From the NCBI RefSeq assembly GCF_003843875.1, contig NZ_RKRF01000009.1, forward strand, positions 124,001-188,000: a stretch of DNA of 64,000 bases, read 5' to 3'. This DNA comes from Aquisalibacillus elongatus (GTDB lineage: Bacteria; Bacillota; Bacilli; Bacillales; Alkalibacillaceae). The position numbers and the translations under genes were made by a program. How positions within the stretch are numbered: position 1 is the first letter of the stretch; each line of letters begins with the position of its first letter. Shown here piece by piece: positions 18,161 through 25,617 of this stretch. The notes under the pieces were generated by a model. The model was given only the letters and a program-made list of their open reading frames with translations, was not told the DNA's origin and searched no databases.

Positions 18161-19433
18161 AAAGCTAAAAGAAGAATTTAATCGACAAATTAGCTCATCA
18201 CCTTTAAGCAAATCTGAAGATCGTAAACGCTTTGATGAGTGGCTTCAAACAAACAGAACAGTTAAAAAGAAAAGGTATTGGGTGCCTCAGGTTGTGACAG
18301 TTTTACTCCTTTTAGGCCTAGCCACAGTTTTACTCAGCACAAACGGAAACATTTTCAATATATTATCAACTGATCAACATCCTTTTGAAGAATTCTATGA
18401 GGAATCCTATTACTCTGAGGACTTTGAACTGATTGATTACGTCGTTGGTGTGTTTCATGACCAAGATGTTCTTGCTATTTATGATGGACCTCCTGCCATG
18501 GATACTTCAGTTACAGAACTTCAAGTAGGATATTTTCAATATAGTGAAGATGGCCACTGGATTAATATGCGGGGGAGACCACTCTCTATGTCTAACCCTT
18601 CTGTGTGGGAAGTAGATGAAGAACAATATATTTACACGCTTAACACAGACAAAAGCATAAAAGAAGTTAGAGGTAATGAAAAGACGTTTAGTAAAATTAC
18701 TTTAGATCATCATATTTTGTGGTACAACACAGACTCTTCCCTGTACACAGATTTACATCAACAATCTGATCAAAGTTTTAGTGAAGTCAACATTGGTACA
18801 CCAGATGAGTTACTATCAACTGAAAAAGGTAAATTGTCAGTAAGACTGATCAGTGAAGAGGTTTTACAAGGGGCAGATGGCATGCATAAGCTGTACGACA
18901 GTGTTGCTGGAGATTTTTCAGAATTTAAAGCTCAGTCCGGTTTCGGAGTCTTTAAAAAAAGATACCCCACTTTACCGATAAATCAAGAACCTGTATTTTT
19001 ATTCTTTGATACAGAGACACTCTTATATCAAACAAATAATATAAATGACGCTATTGCTTTTGCAAATAACTACTATTTAGAAGATGAAGTAAAGACACTA
19101 GGGGAAGAGTTTAACACCTTACTAGGAGATGCTGAGGTTGAGAAAGGATATATATACCATGACAAAGAAGAATCTGCGAAAAACGTTGAAATCAATAATA
19201 TAGACCTTGATAACATCATAAGAGAAACGTCTGATTTAAAATTAGAAGAACAACAGGAACCTGTAATCACTGATTATAAGATCGAATTCGAAACAAGTGA
19301 TAACCGTAGCATTACAATCGAATTCAATGAAGACGGTCTTGTATTAATGGAGAACTCTAGTGAAGCTGACTTTTATTCAATCAAAGGTCAAAATGAGTTA
19401 ATGGAATTTGTAAAGGGCATTGATTTTAAATAA
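18144..19433 (+). CDS. Transmembrane anti-sigma factor, large extracytoplasmic domain
   Basis: 429 aa from TTG 18144, chosen because GGAGGTGA lies at the right distance upstream. A short cytoplasmic segment (1-45, KKLKEEFNRQISSSPLSKSEDRKRFDEWL) should hold the sigma factor. One membrane helix follows (about 46-64), then about 365 extracytoplasmic residues rich in Asp/Glu with no domain I recognise. The position directly after an ECF sigma gene and the topology make an anti-sigma role very likely. No zinc-binding HxxxCxxC motif is present in the cytoplasmic part. Confidence 0.8.
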   Translation: MSNMNKKLKEEFNRQISSSPLSKSEDRKRFDEWLQTNRTVKKKRYWVPQVVTVLLLLGLATVLLSTNGNIFNILSTDQHPFEEFYEESYYSEDFELIDYVVGVFHDQDVLAIYDGPPAMDTSVTELQVGYFQYSEDGHWINMRGRPLSMSNPSVWEVDEEQYIYTLNTDKSIKEVRGNEKTFSKITLDHHILWYNTDSSLYTDLHQQSDQSFSEVNIGTPDELLSTEKGKLSVRLISEEVLQGADGMHKLYDSVAGDFSEFKAQSGFGVFKKRYPTLPINQEPVFLFFDTETLLYQTNNINDAIAFANNYYLEDEVKTLGEEFNTLLGDAEVEKGYIYHDKEESAKNVEINNIDLDNIIRETSDLKLEEQQEPVITDYKIEFETSDNRSITIEFNEDGLVLMENSSEADFYSIKGQNELMEFVKGIDFK

Positions 19434-19449
19434 TTTTAGAAACCCGCGA

Positions 19450-19483
19450 AGAGCAAGCATACAGGCTTGCTCTTTATTTTTTG
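19450..19483 (+). terminator. Rho-independent terminator
   Basis: AGAGCAAGC/GCTTGCTCT stem, 6-nt loop, then TTATTTTTTG. Ends the sigma/anti-sigma operon. Confidence 0.88.
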
Positions 19484-19493
19484 TTAATAGTCC

Positions 19494-19544
19494 TTGACTA
19501 AATGTTAATAATAGTTTACATTATGTTTAAAATACTTAACATTT
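19494..19544 (+). promoter_or_regulatory. Promoter and 9-bp inverted repeat before the XRE gene
   Basis: TTGACT (19494-19499), 17-nt spacer, TACATT (19517-19522). A 9-bp inverted repeat AAATGTTAA (19500-19508) / TTAACATTT (19536-19544) brackets the -10 region and is a plausible autoregulatory operator for the XRE protein. Confidence 0.55.
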
Positions 19545-19558
19545 TAAAGGAGATCCAT

Positions 19559-19768
19559 ATGCTTCGAAATCGTGTAAGGGAATTAAGGGCTAGGCACGGC
19601 TATTCCCAAACGGCGTTAGCTAATCGTGTAGATGTCACAAGACAAACAATTGGATTCATTGAAAAAGGAGAGTTTTCGCCCTCCATTACGTTGTCTTTGA
19701 AACTAGCTAAGGAACTGCAAATTAGCGTTGATGAGTTATTTTGGCTGGAGGAGGATTTAGATGAATAA
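19559..19768 (+). CDS. Small XRE-family transcriptional regulator
   Basis: 69 aa, almost entirely a helix-turn-helix domain: MLRNRVRELRARHGYSQTALANRVDVTRQTIGFIEKGEFSPS. This short 'YgzD/YozG' type usually has the next gene as membrane partner. AAAGGAGAT lies 4 nt before the ATG at 19559. The stop overlaps the following membrane gene by 8 nt, indicating coupling. Confidence 0.9.
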   Translation: MLRNRVRELRARHGYSQTALANRVDVTRQTIGFIEKGEFSPSITLSLKLAKELQISVDELFWLEEDLDE

Positions 19769-20498
19769 AAATGATTTTCGAATACAAGTGCCGTTGTGGA
19801 ATATAGCTTTATGGTTCATTCTAATCATTTGGACTTATGGAGTTGTGTATTTAGTTGACCTAATTAATGGTGATTTTGAAGGTGTATTTAAGGTGGAAAA
19901 CGGTGAACTAACAGCTGATTTTAACGTGTTGCCCTTATCTTCGGTAGTAATAGGTTTGGTCCTGCTAATCGTTTTTTTAATAGCATACTTTTTTAAACTT
20001 AAACGGCATAATGACGAACACCCTATAAAAATGAATTTCATTACATTTTTAAAGCCTGGAGAATTTCTTGAAGACGATGAACTACTTAAACAGGTGACAG
20101 AGAACGCAACAAAGAGGATCTACATTTTTTATTCGCACGCATTACCTTTACTCATTTTCTTTATGGTTATTTTTCCGTTAGATCGCTATCTATATGTTGT
20201 CATGTTATTCCTATTGTTAATAGGGCATAATGCGATGTACTATCTAGAAATTAGAAAATTTTTATCTGGGAATTACAAACTTCATACTAGCAAAAGAGTG
20301 AAAAATAACCGTTTTTCAAAGATGTTTGTGACTGTGATGTTAGTAGCCCTTATAGTAGCGATCGTCTTTCCGATTAACCGTGTTAATCAAATCGATCAAA
20401 ACCAACAAGAACTCCTGAGTGAGTATGAATCTTGTCTTAATGAAGGGAAAACAGCTACCATTGATTTTACCGGCGAGACAACGGTTCGATGTGACTAA
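19761..20498 (+). CDS. Four-helix membrane protein paired with the XRE regulator
   Basis: 245 aa with membrane helices at about 12-32, 60-80, 118-155 (two close helices) and 188-206, and a short hydrophilic tail. Family not recognised. GGAGG of the preceding gene end supplies the ribosome site. XRE-plus-membrane-protein pairs are common in Firmicutes; the regulator often represses its own operon and the membrane protein's job is usually unknown. Confidence 0.75.
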   Translation: MNKNDFRIQVPLWNIALWFILIIWTYGVVYLVDLINGDFEGVFKVENGELTADFNVLPLSSVVIGLVLLIVFLIAYFFKLKRHNDEHPIKMNFITFLKPGEFLEDDELLKQVTENATKRIYIFYSHALPLLIFFMVIFPLDRYLYVVMLFLLLIGHNAMYYLEIRKFLSGNYKLHTSKRVKNNRFSKMFVTVMLVALIVAIVFPINRVNQIDQNQQELLSEYESCLNEGKTATIDFTGETTVRCD

Positions 20499-20501
20499 TA
20501 C

Positions 20502-20533
20502 AAAAGCTCCGTCAATACATTGACGGAGCTTTT
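20502..20533. terminator. Bidirectional terminator
   Basis: Perfect 13-bp stem AAAAGCTCCGTCA/TGACGGAGCTTTT with a 6-nt loop, between the convergent membrane-protein and HAD genes. Confidence 0.9.
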
Positions 20534-20536
20534 CAT

Positions 20537-21205
20537 CTAACTTCCGAACACTGGCCAGCCTTTTTGGTGGGCCAGTTTCTCCATGTCTTCATCAGGGTTG
20601 ACGACAACTGGGTGATCGACCATCTCTAAAAGTGGACTATCGCTTTCACTATCTGCGTATGCCCACAACGTGACATCATCTAAAGTAAGATCGCGATTTT
20701 TAAGCCACTCCTGCACTGCTTCGGCTTTTTTCTTACCATTCACGATATCACCCATTTTGCCAACTGCGATATCATTTTCGTCATAAAATAACTCTGATCC
20801 AATAATATCAACGTTTTCAAAACCGACCGCATCTTTAAATGCCACTAGAAAAGGATTGAGTGCACCAGATACGATAACAACTTGATCGCCATCCTCAATA
20901 TGCCGCTTCACCTTGTCCACTAAAGGTCTATTCACACGTTCTAAGTCTCCGTGTGCAAGGGCGTAGAAAAACTCCTCCAACTCCTTTTTTGACTTACCTT
21001 TAAAGGATTTCACAAACGCTCTGAAGAAGGTATGTTTAGCTGGAGCTTTTCCTTTAGTAACCAGTTTCCCTAAAGCTTTGGCCGTGCCAAGACCAACCTG
21101 TGACCATTGTTTTAGGCTATACTGCTTCTTCGCGACATCAAACATAACCTTAAAGGAATTCCCTTGATACAACGTCCCATCAAAATCAACCGTTATAACT
21201 CTCAC
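20537..21205 (-). CDS. HAD-superfamily phosphatase (subfamily IB)
   Basis: 222 aa. Motif I is DFDGT (Asp7 nucleophile, Asp9 acid), motif II VVIVSG near residue 110, and motif III/IV WAYADSESDSPLL near 180, matching the SerB-like IB subfamily. A phosphoserine- or phosphocholine-type monoester is the likely substrate class, but neither is proven. Starts MRVITVDFDGT at 21205; monocistronic. Confidence 0.85.
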   Translation of the reverse strand: MRVITVDFDGTLYQGNSFKVMFDVAKKQYSLKQWSQVGLGTAKALGKLVTKGKAPAKHTFFRAFVKSFKGKSKKELEEFFYALAHGDLERVNRPLVDKVKRHIEDGDQVVIVSGALNPFLVAFKDAVGFENVDIIGSELFYDENDIAVGKMGDIVNGKKKAEAVQEWLKNRDLTLDDVTLWAYADSESDSPLLEMVDHPVVVNPDEDMEKLAHQKGWPVFGS

Positions 21206-21302
21206 ATGAACACCTCTTAAATACCGTTAGATTTTGTATTCTATTTTAGCATATATTGGGAAGAATGTATGTTATATAACTTTTTGTTTTTTTGTTAGAT
21301 AT

Positions 21303-21480
21303 GTTCTGAAAAATTCCAAAAAAGGTCTGAAAATATTTTTTTGTATGTCTTTCGACAAGATTCGCGCCAATTAATTTCTGAAAAGGGTCTGAAGCCATTA
21401 AAAATAGGTCTGAAACGAAAATTATTTGGTCTAAAAAACTGCTTCAAAGGACTTAAAGTAGTTTTTGCTAAAGTCACCAT
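21303..21480 (+). repeat. 21-nt-period GGTCTGAAA repeat, copy A
   Basis: Boxes (G)GTCTGAA or close variants start at 21303, 21324, 21386, 21407, 21428 and 21449, all on a 21-nt register. The 62-nt interval 21324-21386 contains a conserved TGTATGTCTTTCGACAAGATTC segment. It fills the gap between the HAD gene start and the TetR gene stop. Because 21 is a multiple of 3, one frame reads as a GLKxxxx heptad, which I take as a by-product. Confidence 0.75.
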
Positions 21481-21502
21481 AGCTTTTGCACGGATTTATG
21501 CG

Positions 21503-22081
21503 CTAATCTTTTTCTATGCCTCTCCAGAACTGATTGAACATCAGATCCATTCGCTCGTACATAACTTCAACCTCATAACGTTGCATCTCCCAGAACAATC
21601 CATCCATTAGTCCTTGGAATGATATAGCTAAATGGTCTGGGTTGAAGTTTCCAATTTCACTTGTTTCCATTCCTTGTTGAAATATTTGATAAAGGACGTC
21701 ATACTCTCCTTTTTCCATCTCCGCAAACCTGTTTCTAATATCTTCTTTAAGAAAATCAGGCGGAGAGATAATCAATCGCACTAAAAACTTAGACTTTAGT
21801 TCTTCTTTATACTGAAAATCTATTGCTGACTTTAAAATGTTGTATAACTGATCTTTTGCTGATTCATGTTGATGACTTTGAGACTCCACTACCGTTAGAT
21901 GGCCATCTAACAAATCATGATAAATTGCTAAGAAAAGATCTTCTTTCCCGTTGAAGAATGCATATACAGACGGGGCTTTAATCCCCACTTCATTTGCAAT
22001 CTCCTTCATGGTCATCCCAAGAAAATCACGCTCAGCAAATAGTTTAGTAGCTGCTACTTTAATGTTTTCCTTCGTAGACAT
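21503..22081 (-). CDS. TetR/AcrR family transcriptional regulator
   Basis: 192 aa. N-terminal helix-turn-helix IKVAATKLFAERDFLGMTMKEIANEVGIKAPSVYAFFNGKEDLFLAIY (about 5-53) is typical TetR; the ligand domain follows (to 192). A palindrome CTAAC-GAAT-GTTAG at 22100-22113, about 20 nt upstream, is a likely operator. No obvious target pump or enzyme adjoins it; the DNA upstream is a 550-nt gene-free stretch. Confidence 0.9.
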   Translation of the reverse strand: MSTKENIKVAATKLFAERDFLGMTMKEIANEVGIKAPSVYAFFNGKEDLFLAIYHDLLDGHLTVVESQSHQHESAKDQLYNILKSAIDFQYKEELKSKFLVRLIISPPDFLKEDIRNRFAEMEKGEYDVLYQIFQQGMETSEIGNFNPDHLAISFQGLMDGLFWEMQRYEVEVMYERMDLMFNQFWRGIEKD

Positions 22082-22099
22082 AGAACCTCCTGAAATTAC

Positions 22100-22113
22100 C
22101 TAACGAATGTTAG
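22100..22113. promoter_or_regulatory. Putative TetR operator
   Basis: CTAAC-GAAT-GTTAG, perfect 5-bp arms, followed by TTAGTTA, 19 nt before the TetR gene start. Typical spacing for autoregulation. Confidence 0.5.
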
Positions 22114-22403
22114 TTAGTTAAACTATAAAAAAAAGATTCACCTTATGATTATTTTTTGATCAACCCCTTTTTTCAAAATATTTAGGTACCTCTAATTTGT
22201 TTTAAAGGAAATATTAGCATAGCGAATAACTGAATACAACGACTTTTCTGAAAAAATTAAAGTAAACGTTTTCTTATTAAAACGTATGCGATTTCATTTA
22301 CAGGAAAGGGATAAAGTGGAAGGTGAAATAAGATTTGTTGTAGATTATTTTCTAGTAATTAAAGAAAAATTATATTAATTGTAAGCGTTTTGCCAACAAG
22401 AAT

Positions 22404-22417
22404 TGAATGTTCATTCA
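22404..22417. promoter_or_regulatory. FadR-like palindrome TGAATG-TT-CATTCA
   Basis: Perfect 6-bp arms resembling the Bacillus FadR (TetR family) box TGAATGANTANTCATTCA, but with a shorter centre. It has no adjacent fatty-acid gene, so its meaning is open. Confidence 0.3.
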
Positions 22418-22436
22418 TGAAATAGTTGCTACCTTT

Positions 22437-22560
22437 ATAAAAAAGGTCTGAAAATAAATTTTTTGTAAGTCTTTCGTGAAGATTGGGCCCATTTTTTTTT
22501 AAAAAGGGTCTAAACCCACCAAAAACAGGTCTGAAACTTGTCTACAGGGTTCTAAAAAGA
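22437..22560 (+). repeat. 21-nt-period GGTCTGAAA repeat, copy B
   Basis: Boxes GGTCTGAAA at 22445, GGTCTAAA at 22507, GGTCTGAAA at 22528 and GGTTCTAAA at 22548; spacing 62, 21, 20. The conserved TGTAAGTCTTTCGTGAAGATT segment lies between boxes 1 and 2, as in copy A. Confidence 0.75.
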
Positions 22561-22600
22561 ACAATAATTATCATCCAAACTAGTAAACCTAATAAAGAAA

Positions 22601-22625
22601 AAAGATTGCTGAACGATCAGCAATC
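22601..22625 (-). terminator. Rho-independent terminator
   Basis: GATTGCTGA/TCAGCAATC stem with a 4-nt loop, then TTTTTTC on the minus strand, directly after the 22632 gene. Confidence 0.85.
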
Positions 22626-22631
22626 TTTAAC

Positions 22632-22922
22632 CTATAAATACTCACGTTTCAGCACTCTCATTAAATAAGGAGCTCGATTTAATATAAACAAACTGACTTC
22701 GTTGGTACTCGGCTTGTAAGATTGATTTAAATGGATTAATTGTTGGTCCAATAGTGGGCGTAGTTTTGATAAGGTATCGTCATAGATGGCAACGTTTTCT
22801 TTGTTAGATTGTTTTATGAGGTGCCACAGTAATTCTTTATCTGACAGCTGCAGTTCAGTCATAGTCTTATAAATGAATTGTTCACGTTCTGGTATGCGTT
22901 TCAATATTTCACCTTTGCTCAT
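22632..22922 (-). CDS. Hypothetical protein, 96 aa
   Basis: Starts MSKGEILKRIPEREQFIYK; helical, charged and soluble, with KELLWHLIKQSNKENVAIYDDTLSKL in the middle. No family recognised. AAGGAGT lies about 11 nt before the ATG, somewhat far. Located 25 nt after the patatin gene in the same direction, with a palindrome (22943-22964) between, and ended by a terminator, so probably co-transcribed with patatin. Confidence 0.65.
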   Translation of the reverse strand: MSKGEILKRIPEREQFIYKTMTELQLSDKELLWHLIKQSNKENVAIYDDTLSKLRPLLDQQLIHLNQSYKPSTNEVSLFILNRAPYLMRVLKREYL

Positions 22923-22942
22923 TTAGCAAATCGACTCCTTGA

Positions 22943-22964
22943 TTCAATCAAACGTTTGATTGAA
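22943..22964. repeat. 22-bp perfect palindrome, partner of one in sbcC
   Basis: TTCAATCAAAC-GTTTGATTGAA, overlapping the last codons of the patatin gene and preceding the 96-aa gene. The core CAATCAAACGTTTGATTGA occurs identically at 1162-1180 inside sbcC. Confidence 0.6.
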
Positions 22965-23811
22965 CTCCTATAAAATCCTCTAAAGTCTGTTTCATGTTTT
23001 GAGCATCTTGATAGCCAAGATCATATAAGGATGTCAGTTTACGCTTACTTTTTTCCATTCGCCCGACTTTCAACTTTTCAGATGGGCTAATGACAAGGAC
23101 ATTGCCTTTCTTCTCTTCTTCAAAAATATATTCTAATGTCTCATTATAATGAGTATGTCGTTTTTCTAGTGCTTGAATTAAGCCTGGATACTCATAATAT
23201 TTTTTGCGGATATACCAGCTAAACGATTGTGGCTTTTTGTAGTATCCTCTATTCCTCGTTAAGATGACAATATTTTGTTCATTACCATCTTTAATTGATT
23301 GCTTGATCGGAACGGGGTCAGCTATGCCGCCATCCATTAAGTACCTACCTTCAAACTCCACTACCGGAGACAGTAGTGGTATTGAACTAGAAGCACGAAT
23401 CAATGTCAAGGCATCATCTGCGTACTCAGATTTTTTATAAAAAACTGGTTCTCCCGTCATACAATCTGTGACACCAATAACAAACTCGTCTTCTGTTTGA
23501 TCAAAGGTTTCATAGTCAAAAGGCACCAATTCATTCGGCAACCGATCAAATAAGAAGTCCATACCAAACATCTCACGCTTTTTGATAAAATTTCGTAATG
23601 ACAAATATTCTGGGTGGTCCACATAGTCAATGCTGACTTCACGGTTGCGGTCCTTCTGCCTTGATATGTAAGACGAACCATGACAAGCACCTGCTGATAC
23701 ACCGATTGTATATGGTAAATACATCTGCTCTTCCATTAAATAACGAAGGACACCTGCTGTATAAATCCCCCTGCTACCTCCGCCTTCTAACACTAACCCT
23801 ATGCTACTCAT
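22948..23811 (-). CDS. Patatin-like phospholipase family protein (YjjU type)
   Basis: 287 aa. Oxyanion loop GGGSRG (10-15), nucleophile motif GVSAG with Ser39, and catalytic Asp160 in DGG: the Ser-Asp dyad is complete. Bacterial homologues are putative lipid acyl hydrolases of unknown physiological substrate. The C-terminus is lysine-rich (KLKVGRMEKSKRKL). ATG at 23811. Upstream, 23826-23871 holds an AT-rich imperfect palindrome (GTTAAAATT...AATTTTAAC) that may be part of its promoter. Confidence 0.88.
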   Translation of the reverse strand: MSSIGLVLEGGGSRGIYTAGVLRYLMEEQMYLPYTIGVSAGACHGSSYISRQKDRNREVSIDYVDHPEYLSLRNFIKKREMFGMDFLFDRLPNELVPFDYETFDQTEDEFVIGVTDCMTGEPVFYKKSEYADDALTLIRASSSIPLLSPVVEFEGRYLMDGGIADPVPIKQSIKDGNEQNIVILTRNRGYYKKPQSFSWYIRKKYYEYPGLIQALEKRHTHYNETLEYIFEEEKKGNVLVISPSEKLKVGRMEKSKRKLTSLYDLGYQDAQNMKQTLEDFIGVQSNV

Positions 23812-23977
23812 GACAAACTCCTCTTACTACGTTACGTTAAAATTTTAATTCAATTTTAACATAAGTAAGCGAGGTAATTGGTTTTATAAAATTAAGAAGC
23901 ACTCAAATTTACACGAATAATTTTCCAATCAAAATACATAGAATAACACTACACAACATGAGCAAAGGGGCTTAGAT

Positions 23978-24202
23978 ATGTTTCGTCATAAACCTGTTTG
24001 GGTGAATATTGATGTGCCAACGAAATGCTACACCCTACACCGCGAATGCTCATACACTAACCGAATGTGTGAAACACCTTATAAGGGAGTCGGGAAGTTA
24101 AAACGGGATGGTGGTTGGATTCGTTTTAGAAATGAGGATATTGCGTTGAAGCGTCAACAAGAAGAATATGAACAGTACGAGCTAATCATTCATTGTAAGT
24201 GA
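23978..24202 (+). CDS. Small Cys-containing hypothetical protein
   Basis: 74 aa, MFRHKPVWVNIDVPTKCYTL, with Cys17, Cys24, Cys31 and a terminal Cys73, and the segment PYKGVGKLKRDGGWIRF. This resembles an uncharacterised Bacillaceae small protein family. AAAGGGG lies 7 nt before the ATG and a terminator follows immediately, so I take it as a real gene. Confidence 0.7.
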   Translation: MFRHKPVWVNIDVPTKCYTLHRECSYTNRMCETPYKGVGKLKRDGGWIRFRNEDIALKRQQEEYEQYELIIHCK

Positions 24203-24230
24203 AATGTCACCTGAAAAGGTGGCATTTTTT
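24203..24230 (+). terminator. Rho-independent terminator
   Basis: AATGTCACC/GGTGGCATT stem (one G-T pair), 6-nt loop, then TTTTT. Overlaps the stop of the 74-aa gene. Confidence 0.85.
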
Positions 24231-24240
24231 CATAAAAAAT

Positions 24241-24280
24241 TGCAGGAAGGGGGAGTGGGAATAGGTGGGGCCTTCCTGCA
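24241..24280 (+). other. Hairpin with G-rich 20-nt loop
   Basis: Perfect 10-bp stem TGCAGGAAGG/CCTTCCTGCA enclosing a loop with G runs (GGGAGTGGGAATAGGTGGGG). No T run follows, so it is not a simple terminator. The G runs could form a quadruplex. Located in the 257-nt gap before the 24460 gene. Confidence 0.5.
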
Positions 24281-24459
24281 AACTATGTACTTCTCGCCAA
24301 AATCATTTTTATTTGCGTTACCCCATTGACGAGCTTTCCACATAATCTATCTACGACAAAACATTGTCGAATTCCTTCATAATTTTAAAAAATTTATATT
24401 TCCTTGGAAGTAATTATCATTTTTTCTGATATAATGGTGCTCGAAAGGGGTTTAAAGTA

Positions 24460-25023
24460 ATGTTCTCTACAAATTCAGAGGTATTCATACAACCTGTCGG
24501 AATAAATAAACATAACATTTTAAACGGTAAAGAACCGATTGGCGAAATTAGGAAAAGGTCCGATGCGCCAGTACATATACAGAATACAATTTATGCTTTA
24601 ATCAGTTTGCACACTTGTAAAGCAGTCGATGTTGAAATTGTTGATCACGAAAAAGGCGTCGTAGGATATATCCGAAAATCTTCTGGGTTACGCGCAAAGA
24701 AATTCCATTTATTTAAAGGGGATCAAACTTATGTAGGTTCCGTTGAAAGTGGGTTATCTGTTAAGAATATTAAAACACTCGACAAAAACGAACAGCCTTT
24801 ATATAAGCTTGAGGTTTCATCGAGTGGAATAGATTATAATATTTTAGAATTTGAGTCTAATCAGGGGGTCGCATCCATACGCAAACGATCAATAGTATAT
24901 GAATCGATTAAGGACAACCTATATAATGCTGATGGATATTATATAACAATTCCTGAGGACCCTGTAAAAGCCTTACACTTCATTGGCATTTGTTTTACCA
25001 TCGGATTCTATCAATCCAGTTAA
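24460..25023 (+). CDS. Hypothetical protein, possible tubby-C/LURP-one-like fold
   Basis: 187 aa, soluble, beta-rich. Repeating pattern of IGEIRKRSD (27-35), VGYIRKSSGLRAKKF (68-82), YVGSVES (about 91-97) and VASIRKRS (about 136-143) recalls the internal repeats of LURP-one/tubby-like proteins such as YxjI. This is a weak structural guess. AAGGGG precedes the ATG at 24460. Monocistronic and convergent with the GNAT gene. Confidence 0.6.
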   Translation: MFSTNSEVFIQPVGINKHNILNGKEPIGEIRKRSDAPVHIQNTIYALISLHTCKAVDVEIVDHEKGVVGYIRKSSGLRAKKFHLFKGDQTYVGSVESGLSVKNIKTLDKNEQPLYKLEVSSSGIDYNILEFESNQGVASIRKRSIVYESIKDNLYNADGYYITIPEDPVKALHFIGICFTIGFYQSS

Positions 25024-25035
25024 TCGATGAGCCTA

Positions 25036-25548
25036 TTACTCCTCAATGGGCTCATCTGGTCCCGGTAGCTCTAATTGATAGAAAGCTAAATCTAACCAAC
25101 GACCAAATTTATAGGCGGCATATTTTACGGTGCCCACATGTTCAAACCCTAACTTCTGATGAAGCTTAATACTTCCCTCATTTGCCGCATCAATCCCCGC
25201 GACCATCATTTTATACCCATTTTGCTCAGCTACAGTTATAATCTCTTTTAATAAAGTTTTGCCGCGTCCATTTCCACTATGGCTACGTTTGATATAAACC
25301 GAATGTTCGACCGTGTATTTGTATGCAGGTCGACTTCTAAAAGGCCCATATGTCGCAAACCCTACAACCTCTCCATCATCTTCTAAAACAATGACCGGAA
25401 GTTCAGCCTCTTCTTTTTCACGAAACCATTGTTTGCGGTTATCGAAAGAATATGGTTTATAGTCATAAACTGCTGTTGTATGAAGAATGGCTTCATTGTA
25501 AATCTCTAAAATAGATTGAAGATCGTTTTCAGTCGCTTTTCGAATCAT
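25036..25548 (-). CDS. GNAT acetyltransferase, phosphinothricin/MnaT type
   Basis: 170 aa, closely fitting the PAT family: MIRKATENDLQSILEIYNEAI, VVGFATYGPFRSRPAYKYTVEHSVYI, the loop SGNGRGKTLLKEII, and NEGSIKLHQKLGFEHVGTVKYAAYKFGRWLDLAFYQ. Such enzymes acetylate phosphinothricin, methionine sulfoximine or related amino acids. GAAAGGAT lies upstream of the ATG. A weak hairpin (25026-25056) spans its last codons toward the convergent gene. Confidence 0.9.
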   Translation of the reverse strand: MIRKATENDLQSILEIYNEAILHTTAVYDYKPYSFDNRKQWFREKEEAELPVIVLEDDGEVVGFATYGPFRSRPAYKYTVEHSVYIKRSHSGNGRGKTLLKEIITVAEQNGYKMMVAGIDAANEGSIKLHQKLGFEHVGTVKYAAYKFGRWLDLAFYQLELPGPDEPIEE

Positions 25549-25595
25549 GATGATAAATCCTTTCTATTTTTTCTAGATTTTATCATAAATTAAAA

Positions 25596-25617
25596 AAACG
25601 CGACAAAAGTCGCGTTT
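25596..25617 (-). terminator. Rho-independent terminator of the YczE-like gene
   Basis: AAACGCGAC/GTCGCGTTT stem, 4-nt loop, then TTTTAATT on the minus strand; overlaps the stop codon. Confidence 0.88.

Larger units (their letters stand above)
22082..22631. other. 550-nt gene-free stretch
   Basis: Holds the TetR palindrome (22100-22113), an AT-rich middle with a GTG-started 20-codon frame (22316-22378) that I do not accept as a gene, a FadR-like palindrome (22404-22417), repeat copy B (22437-22560) and the terminator of the downstream minus-strand gene. It may mark a deleted TetR target gene. Confidence 0.6.

Noticed and set aside
21341-21610. Plus-strand frame with repeating GLKxxxx heptads across repeat copy A and into the TetR gene
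   Set aside because: The heptad follows directly from the 21-nt DNA period, and the frame runs antisense into a well-supported TetR gene; no ribosome site.
22316-22378. GTG-started 20-codon frame with AAAGGG upstream
   Set aside because: Very short, no family resemblance, no terminator of its own; in a degraded-looking intergenic region.
25026-25056. GATGAGCC...GGCTCATC inverted repeat as a terminator between the 24460 and 25036 genes
   Set aside because: Long 15-nt loop and no T run in either direction; left as a weak hairpin only.
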